A stretch of DNA of 10,168 bases, from positions 1 through 10,168 of the forward strand of contig CAMHRJ010000056.1 in the NCBI GenBank assembly GCA_946187475.1, given 5' to 3'. The notes below the pieces were generated by a model that was given only the letters and a program-made list of their open reading frames with translations, was not told where the DNA came from and made no database searches. Shown here piece after piece: positions 5,582-10,168 of the stretch. How positions within the stretch are numbered: the stretch's first letter is position 1; each line of letters begins with the position of its first letter. A program made the position numbers and the translations under genes. The stretch comes from an uncultured Clostridia bacterium. Its GTDB lineage: Bacteria; Bacillota; Clostridia; Oscillospirales; Oscillospiraceae.

Positions 5582-6358
5582 TTGCTGAAGAAGATCAGCG
5601 CGGTGATTTATCGGTTTTTCCGATGGCTGGTGCTGTTGTTTTACCGGAAGCCCGAGCAGCGGGGGACGGAGCATCTGCCGGCGGAGTCTGCCATCCTCGT
5701 GGGCAACCACACCCAGATGAACGGCCCCATCGTGGCAGAGCTGTATATCCCGGGCGAGCCGTACATCTGGTGCGCCGGACAGATGATGCACTGGAACGAG
5801 TGCCCGGCCTATGCCTTCGAGGACTTCTGGAGCCAGAAGCCCCGGTGGACCCACGGGTTTTATAAGCTCCTGGCCTACATCATCACGCCGCTGGCCGTGA
5901 ACATCTTCAACAACGCCCGCACGATCCCGGTCTACCACGACACCCGGCTGGTCACCACCTTCCGCCAGACCATGAAGCGTCTGGACGAGGGCCGCAGCAT
6001 CGTGATCTACCCGGAGAAGGACGAACCTTATAACCATATTCTCTACCAATTCCAGGACAAATTCGTGGACACGGCGAAGATGTACTACCGCCGCAGCGGC
6101 CGCGCCCTGGACTTCGTACCCATGTATCTGGCGCCGAATCTGCATCTGGTGGTCTACGGCGCGCCGGTGCGCTACAACCCGGAAAACCCCATCGCCGTGG
6201 AGCGGGAACGCATCTGCAGCTACCTGCAGGAGGAGATCACCCGCATGGCCGAGGCGCTGCCGGAGCACACCGTGATCCCTTACCGCAACATCCCGAAGAA
6301 AAACTACCCCAAAAACCGCGTGAAGGAGGTGCGTGACCATGAGACAGCCCGTCGTTGA
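5582..6358 (+). CDS. PlsC-like lysophospholipid acyltransferase homologue with altered catalytic motifs
   Basis: A 258-residue protein with the layout of the PlsC/LPLAT family: a hydrophobic N-terminal segment (about 5-21), then GNHTQMNG (41-48), a motif-II-like NARTIPVYHDTR (111-122), the motif-III position IVIYPEKDEP (140-149) and FVPMYLAP (178-185). Family enzymes add an acyl chain to a lysophospholipid at the inner membrane face. Here H43 is kept, but the aspartate of the HX4D dyad is G48, and the usual EGTR block reads EKDE. It may use another acceptor, use a replacement acid, or not be an acyltransferase. No ATG is available near the N-terminus; TTG at 5582 with GGAAGG five bases ahead is the clear start. 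Its end overlaps the PAP2 gene by 20 bases, so the two are probably coupled. Confidence 0.82.
   Translation: MLKKISAVIYRFFRWLVLLFYRKPEQRGTEHLPAESAILVGNHTQMNGPIVAELYIPGEPYIWCAGQMMHWNECPAYAFEDFWSQKPRWTHGFYKLLAYIITPLAVNIFNNARTIPVYHDTRLVTTFRQTMKRLDEGRSIVIYPEKDEPYNHILYQFQDKFVDTAKMYYRRSGRALDFVPMYLAPNLHLVVYGAPVRYNPENPIAVERERICSYLQEEITRMAEALPEHTVIPYRNIPKKNYPKNRVKEVRDHETARR
6323..6329 (+). promoter_or_regulatory. AAGGAGG ribosome binding site deciding the PAP2 start
   Basis: AAGGAGG (6323-6329) is 9 bases before ATG 6339 but only 3 before the in-frame GTG 6333. This favours the ATG. The site lies inside the coding region of the preceding acyltransferase homologue. Confidence 0.75.
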
Positions 6359-7043
6359 CTACCGGGAATTTCGCTTTTCCAAGCTCAATGACCCGGAATT
6401 CTCCCATCTGAAGCTGCTGGGCGGCTGGATCTTCTATTTCGCGATGTACTTCATCACGGAGAATCTGATCCCCTATGAAAACTGCCACGTGATCCACTGC
6501 GCCCTGGACGACATGATCCCCTTCAGTGAGTATTTCCTGCTGGCCTACTGCGGCTGGTACTTTCTGGTGTTTGGTTCGCTGCTGTACTTCCTGCTGTACA
6601 ATGTGGAGGCCTTCAAAAAGCTGCAGACCTTCATCATCATCACCCAGGTCATCGCCATGACAGTCTATGTCATCTACCCCAGCCGGCAGGACCTCCGGCC
6701 GGAGACCTTCGTGAACGACAACTTCCTCACCCATCTGATGGCCTTTATCTACGCCTTCGATACGCCCACCGGCGTTTGCCCGTCGCTGCATGTGGCCTAT
6801 TCCGTGGGCATCGGCTCCGTCTTCTGGAAGCAGAAGGACGTGCCCCTCTGGTGGAAGCACTTCATGGTCATCGCGGTGATCATCATCAGCATCTCCACCG
6901 CCTTCGTCAAGCAGCACTCCTGCGTGGACATTCTGGCGGCCATCCCCGTGTGCCTGGTGGCGGAAGCCCTGGTCTACGGCAAGTGGTGGAAGAACAAGTT
7001 TCTGACCGACAAGAAAAAATGGAAAGCCCTTCGAGGCTGGTAA
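6339..7043 (+). CDS. PAP2-superfamily membrane protein, Aur1/inositolphosphotransferase-like
   Basis: A 234-residue polytopic membrane protein. After a short soluble N-terminus, hydrophobic segments lie near 26-44, 65-87, 97-113, 148-162, 174-190 and 198-213. The PAP2 active-site blocks are present in variant form: RP at 120-121 in YPSRQDLRPE, CPSLH (147-151) in place of PSGH, and STAFVKQHSCVD (186-197), where H193 and D197 keep the HxxxD spacing but the usual SR is ST. The PSLH and KQHxxxD pattern is the one I associate with Aur1/inositolphosphotransferase-like members, so head-group transfer between lipids is possible as well as dephosphorylation. Substrate unknown. ATG 6339 is chosen from its ribosome binding site. 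Last gene of the two-gene operon, with a strong terminator 5 bases after the stop. Confidence 0.87.
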   Translation: MRQPVVDYREFRFSKLNDPEFSHLKLLGGWIFYFAMYFITENLIPYENCHVIHCALDDMIPFSEYFLLAYCGWYFLVFGSLLYFLLYNVEAFKKLQTFIIITQVIAMTVYVIYPSRQDLRPETFVNDNFLTHLMAFIYAFDTPTGVCPSLHVAYSVGIGSVFWKQKDVPLWWKHFMVIAVIIISISTAFVKQHSCVDILAAIPVCLVAEALVYGKWWKNKFLTDKKKWKALRGW

Positions 7044-7048
7044 GAATG

Positions 7049-7084
7049 AAAACGTCCGAAAGTCGATCGACTTTCGGACGTTTT
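7049..7084. terminator. Bidirectional rho-independent terminator, perfect 36-nt palindrome
   Basis: AAAACGTCCGAAAGTCGA (7049-7066) is followed directly by its exact reverse complement (7067-7084), and one more T follows on the plus strand. Either strand gives a GC-rich stem with a U tract: five U on the plus strand and four on the minus. It sits 5 bases past the PAP2 stop and 6 bases past the stop of the convergent glutaredoxin-related gene, so it can end both transcripts. Confidence 0.93.
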
Positions 7085-7090
7085 TGCGCC

Positions 7091-7333
7091 TTACAGCAGG
7101 TCGTCCCAATGGAAGGACCGGACGCCGTCCTTTACCAGCAGGGGAATGCCCACGCCGCCCCGGGCCTTGACCGCGTCGTAGATCGGGTCGCTGTCCCGGA
7201 TGGCGAGGAACTCCTTCAGGTGTTCCAGCGATTCCAGGGTCCTGAATTCCACCGGGATCTGCGCCGTCTCCAGCGCGTCGAGACAGCTGCAGGTGTCCGG
7301 ACACTGTCGGGTGCCATATACGATGATTTCCAT
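7091..7333 (-). CDS. Glutaredoxin-related small thioredoxin-fold protein
   Basis: An 80-residue single-domain protein beginning with strand MEIIVYGT and the redox-type motif C11-P-D-T-C15-S-C17, a CxxxC rather than the CxxC of ordinary glutaredoxins, with a third cysteine two residues on. LEHLKEFLAIRDSDPIYDAVK (36-56) and the cis-proline loop GVGIPLLVKDG (60-70, P64) match the glutaredoxin-related family (COG4545 type) as I recall it. A thiol redox role in the cytoplasm is likely; partners are unknown. ATG 7333 is chosen because AAAGG lies 9-10 bases ahead; upstream in-frame ATGs lack a ribosome binding site. It is a single gene, convergent with the PAP2 gene and divergent from comEC. Confidence 0.85.
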   Translation of the reverse strand: MEIIVYGTRQCPDTCSCLDALETAQIPVEFRTLESLEHLKEFLAIRDSDPIYDAVKARGGVGIPLLVKDGVRSFHWDDLL

Positions 7334-7374
7334 GGGGGTGCGCCTTTCCATTGACATTAAATTCCATTTCCTGC

Positions 7375-7403
7375 ATTCTATCAGAAAAACGATGGATTGT
7401 AAA
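7375..7403 (-). promoter_or_regulatory. Promoter of the glutaredoxin-related gene
   Basis: The minus strand has -35 TTTACA (7403-7398), a 17-bp spacer and -10 TAGAAT (7380-7375), each hexamer one base off consensus. The start would be near 7368, about 35 bases before the ATG. Confidence 0.75.
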
Positions 7404-7461
7404 GTTAACGATAATATATTTATGTTAAATTTTGAAGAAATAGATTTGTTTTCGCTTCCTC

Positions 7462-7490
7462 TTGTGCCCGGCGCTTTTTTTCGATATAAT
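7462..7490 (+). promoter_or_regulatory. Likely promoter of comEC-holA
   Basis: A perfect -10 TATAAT (7485-7490) lies 17 bp after a weak -35 TTGTGC (7462-7467). The start would be near 7497, leaving a leader of about 30 bases. A second -10-like TATTAT (7495-7500) has no good -35 box. The poor -35 suggests low or activator-dependent transcription. Confidence 0.5.
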
Positions 7491-7525
7491 ATTCTATTAT
7501 ACTTGTACGAAAGGGCGTGAGATCG

Positions 7526-9799
7526 TTGCGGAAGCTGGCGTGGACCATGGCCGGACTCTCCGGGGCGATCTTTCTGGCACACTATCTGCTGCCCGCGACC
7601 TGGCTGAATTGGGCGGCGCTGGCCCTAGCAGTGCTGTTTCCGCTGTGCTGGCTGCTGCCCCAGAAGGCGAAGGGGCGAACGCGGCTGCTCTTTGCCGGAG
7701 CTGCGGTGGGCTTTCTTTGCTACGCCTTTGCGGTGCAGACCTGTCTCACGCCGCTCCAAAATCTCCCGGCGGACGAGATCACCGTCTTTGCCCGGGTGAC
7801 AGAATACCCCATTCATTTTGATTACTCCACCGGTGTGACCGTGCGCATCACGGAGCCCGGTCTGGACCGGCTTCAGGCCCGGGTCTACGCCTATGACCAC
7901 AGCTGCGACGACCTCCGTCCCGGGGACGAGATCACCTTTGCGGTGAAGCTGCGTCCGGCCACCACCCGCTTCGGGGAGGAGACAGACACCTATCTCTCCC
8001 GGGGCATCGGTCTGCTGGGCACGGTGAAGAGCCCGCCGGAGCGTACCGGCACCTGGCGCTTTACCTGGCTCTATTTTCCCAAGACCCTTGCCCACCGCCT
8101 GCAGGCTCTGGTGGAGACCCTGTTCCCGGCGGATGTCTCTGCCTTTGCCCAGGCGCTGATGCTGGGCGAAAAGCGCACCCTCTATGCCGAGAATCTGGAC
8201 ATCCCGCTGAAAAACGCCGGCATCATGCATCTGGCGGCGGTCTCGGGCCTGCATCTGGGCTTTCTGCTGATGGTGCTGCAGCTGCCCTTCGGACGCCGCC
8301 GTGGCTGGTCCCTGCTGGCGCTGCCGTTGATTGCGGTGTTCGTGGTCATGGCCGGATGCACGCCCTCGGTGCTCCGGGCGGCCTTCATGTTCACGCTGCT
8401 GCTCCTGGCCCCGATCCTGGGCCGGGAAAACGACATGCCCACCACGCTGCTGACAGCGCTGGGTGTTTTGTTGCTGTTCAATCCCTTTTCCGCCGGCAGC
8501 GTCAGCCTCCAGCTTTCCTTCGGCTCCATGGCGGGCCTGTGCCTGTTCATGCCGCCCATCGGACAATGGCTCTGGGCGCGGCTTCCTGCCTGGACGAACA
8601 TGGGGAAGGTTCGCCAAACGGTGCTGGGTTATTTCACTGGCACCTTCTCCGCCACACTGAGTTCTATGGTTTTCGCACTTCCGATCGGAGCAGTTCAATT
8701 CGGCACCCTCCAGCTGGCAGCGCCCATCACGAATCTGTTGGTCATGTGGCTGATGCCCTTTGTGTTCCCGGCCTGCTTCGCGGCGGCCCTGCTGGGTTTC
8801 GTTTCTATGCCTGTTGGCGGAATGGCCGCATGGCTGGTGGCCTGGCCGCTGCGGTATGTGCTGCTCTGCGCCCGGGCGGCTGCAGCCATCCCCGGCTTGC
8901 TCTATTCTGCCCGGAATCCGCTGGTGGTGCTGTGGCTGGTGTTTGTATATGTGCTCTTCGGCCTCACGTGGCGGCTTTCGCCCCGCGGGGAATACCGTCC
9001 GGTGCTGCCGGTGTGCTGCTGCGTGATGGCCCTCTGCGCGGTGACCATGTGCACCCGCCTGAACGCGGACCGGGAGGCCCGGGTCACCGCCATCGATGTG
9101 GGCCAGGGCCAGTGTCTCTACTTCCGGGACGGCAGCGCCTCCCTTATGGTGGACTGCGGTGGGAACCACACCGTCACCAACGCCGGCGATCTGGCGGCCC
9201 AGACCCTGCTGGCGGAGGGCAGGACCACTCTGGACGCGCTGATCCTGACCCATCCCCACGAGGACCACGTCAACGGCGCGGAGCGGCTGCTGCGGCAGAT
9301 CCGTGTGGGTACGCTCCTGCTGCCTGCGGCGGCGGACCCGGAAACCGACCCGGTCCGGAGCATTCTCCAAACAGCAGAGGAACGGGGCACGGAGGTCATT
9401 CGGCTGGAATCCGACACGGAACTGGACCTGGACGCCCTCCATGCATCCCTCTATGTGGCGCTGGGCAGAGGGTATGAGGACGGCTGCCTGATGCTCCGGG
9501 TCTCGGACGGGGACTTCGACACCCTCATCACCGGGGATGTGACCACTGCCGTGGAGCAGATGCTCACGGCGGAGGAGAACCTCACCGGAACAGAGCTGCT
9601 GATCGCGGGGCACCACGGCTCCAAGCACGCCACCGGCGACGTATTATTAAATGAGCTGGGGGCCACCGGCGCCATCATCTCCTGCGGGGAGAACAGCTAC
9701 GGCCATCCCACGCCGGAGGCCATGGCCCGGCTCAGTGAACACGGAATCAAGATCTATCGGACGGACACGCTGGGCAGCGTGACCATCCGAATGGAGTGA
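7526..9799 (+). CDS. comEC: ComEC/Rec2 competence DNA-uptake channel protein, full length
   Basis: A 757-residue membrane protein that forms the channel carrying single-stranded DNA into the cell during transformation. N-terminal hydrophobic segments (about 7-75) precede a soluble domain with VTEYPIHFDYSTGVTVRI near 90-110. The Competence membrane domain follows (about 195-490), including AVSGLHLGFLL. The C-terminal metallo-beta-lactamase-like domain begins with AIDVGQGQ (522-529) and keeps MVDCGGN, THPHEDH (H576, H578, D580, H581), LITGD and GHHGSKH (695-701). All expected metal-binding motifs remain, so a nuclease role is possible. It reads as intact. TTG at 7526 is preferred because AAAGG lies about 11 bases ahead; the in-frame GTG at 7517 has that site only 2 bases away. 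GGAG in its last codons serves holA. Whether the organism is naturally competent cannot be judged from this gene alone. Confidence 0.95.
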   Translation: MRKLAWTMAGLSGAIFLAHYLLPATWLNWAALALAVLFPLCWLLPQKAKGRTRLLFAGAAVGFLCYAFAVQTCLTPLQNLPADEITVFARVTEYPIHFDYSTGVTVRITEPGLDRLQARVYAYDHSCDDLRPGDEITFAVKLRPATTRFGEETDTYLSRGIGLLGTVKSPPERTGTWRFTWLYFPKTLAHRLQALVETLFPADVSAFAQALMLGEKRTLYAENLDIPLKNAGIMHLAAVSGLHLGFLLMVLQLPFGRRRGWSLLALPLIAVFVVMAGCTPSVLRAAFMFTLLLLAPILGRENDMPTTLLTALGVLLLFNPFSAGSVSLQLSFGSMAGLCLFMPPIGQWLWARLPAWTNMGKVRQTVLGYFTGTFSATLSSMVFALPIGAVQFGTLQLAAPITNLLVMWLMPFVFPACFAAALLGFVSMPVGGMAAWLVAWPLRYVLLCARAAAAIPGLLYSARNPLVVLWLVFVYVLFGLTWRLSPRGEYRPVLPVCCCVMALCAVTMCTRLNADREARVTAIDVGQGQCLYFRDGSASLMVDCGGNHTVTNAGDLAAQTLLAEGRTTLDALILTHPHEDHVNGAERLLRQIRVGTLLLPAAADPETDPVRSILQTAEERGTEVIRLESDTELDLDALHASLYVALGRGYEDGCLMLRVSDGDFDTLITGDVTTAVEQMLTAEENLTGTELLIAGHHGSKHATGDVLLNELGATGAIISCGENSYGHPTPEAMARLSEHGIKIYRTDTLGSVTIRME

Positions 9800-9805
9800 A
9801 ACGAT

Positions 9806-10168
9806 ATGGCATATCAGAAAAAAGGAAAACAAAAGGATACCGGCGTCCGCTATCAGGACGCGGTCCGGGCCCTGAAGCAGGACGGCCCTCAGCGGCTGTA
9901 TGTGCTCTACGGGGTGGAGGACTATCTCCGGGAGCAGTTTCTCGCCCAGCTGAAGGCGAGGTGCCTGCCGGAAGGGGAGAGCGAGTTCAGCTTCCACCGC
10001 TTTGACGGGGCGACGCTGGAGCTGCACACCCTGGCAGATGCCGTGGATGCCATGCCCTTCTTGACGGAGCGCTCCTTCATCGAGGTGCGGGGCCTGGACA
10101 CCAACAAGCTCCCGGAGGCGGATGCTGCCCGGTTCACTCAGATCATCGAGGATATGCCGGACTACTGC
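9806..10168 (+). CDS. holA: DNA polymerase III delta subunit, 5' part only
   Basis: The first 121 residues of HolA, the clamp-loader subunit that opens the sliding clamp; the frame is open to the window's right edge and family members are about 330-350 residues. The N-terminal domain shows LYVLYGVEDYLREQFL (31-46), matching the family's LYGEEDYL-type start, and MPFLTERSFIEVRGLD (about 82-97), the usual strand-loop segment with conserved F.E.R. A short charged tail (YQKKGKQKD) precedes the domain. ATG 9806 follows comEC by 6 bases, with GGAG 9 bases ahead inside the comEC terminus, so the two are co-transcribed and probably coupled. The comEC-holA order is common in Firmicutes and supports both calls. 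Confidence 0.92.
   Translation, partial: MAYQKKGKQKDTGVRYQDAVRALKQDGPQRLYVLYGVEDYLREQFLAQLKARCLPEGESEFSFHRFDGATLELHTLADAVDAMPFLTERSFIEVRGLDTNKLPEADAARFTQIIEDMPDYC

Noticed and set aside
7625..9628. Minus-strand open frame of 667 codons opposite comEC.
   Set aside because: Its composition (Gln, Arg, Gly, His rich) and exact overlap with comEC show it is an antisense shadow; no family motif appears.

Overview
The window looks like chromosomal DNA from a GC-rich Clostridia-type Firmicute, probably Oscillospiraceae-like. The grounds are a tRNA-sensing T-box leader, GGAGG-type ribosome binding sites, TTG starts, the comEC-holA gene pair and strongly GC-biased codons beside AT-rich promoters. The family-level placement is inference. 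I see no rRNA, tRNA, CRISPR array, transposase or phage gene.

Layout. (1) 1-1602, minus strand: a stand-alone TrpB2-type tryptophan synthase beta gene, cut by the window edge. It is preceded by a T-box riboswitch whose specifier codon (UGG) and acceptor-binding UGGC both fit tRNA-Trp, with its own near-consensus promoter. (2) 1603-1981: a gene-free spacer with a terminator for the next operon and a 132-bp inverted-repeat (MITE/REP-like) element. (3) 1982-5444, minus strand: a three-gene operon of a PMT/GT39 membrane glycosyltransferase, ribose-5-phosphate isomerase B and a membrane-anchored putative glycoside hydrolase (DUF4015-like). (4) 5506-7084, plus strand, divergent from the previous operon: a PlsC-like acyltransferase homologue with altered catalytic motifs, overlapped by a PAP2/Aur1-type membrane phosphatase or transferase. 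A perfect 36-nt palindromic terminator follows and also serves the convergent gene. (5) 7091-7403, minus strand: a small glutaredoxin-related protein. (6) 7462-10168, plus strand: full-length comEC (DNA uptake channel) followed by the start of holA (DNA polymerase III delta), which is cut by the window end.

How the genes work together. The T-box should raise trpB2 expression when charged tRNA-Trp is scarce. Regions 3 and 4 are both envelope-directed: one transfers sugars from a lipid carrier outside the membrane and carries an anchored glycosidase-like protein; the other looks like a lipid-modifying pair. They are read outward from one 190-bp control region. comEC-holA is a common housekeeping pair in Firmicutes. 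Most of the window is ordinary core genome. The points most worth a second look are the acyltransferase homologue lacking the HX4D aspartate next to a PAP2/Aur1-type enzyme, the glycosidase-like protein lacking its expected acidic residue, the tRNA-Trp T-box on an isolated trpB2, and the compensatory changes in the hairpin repeat. I found no convincing new defence or mobile system.
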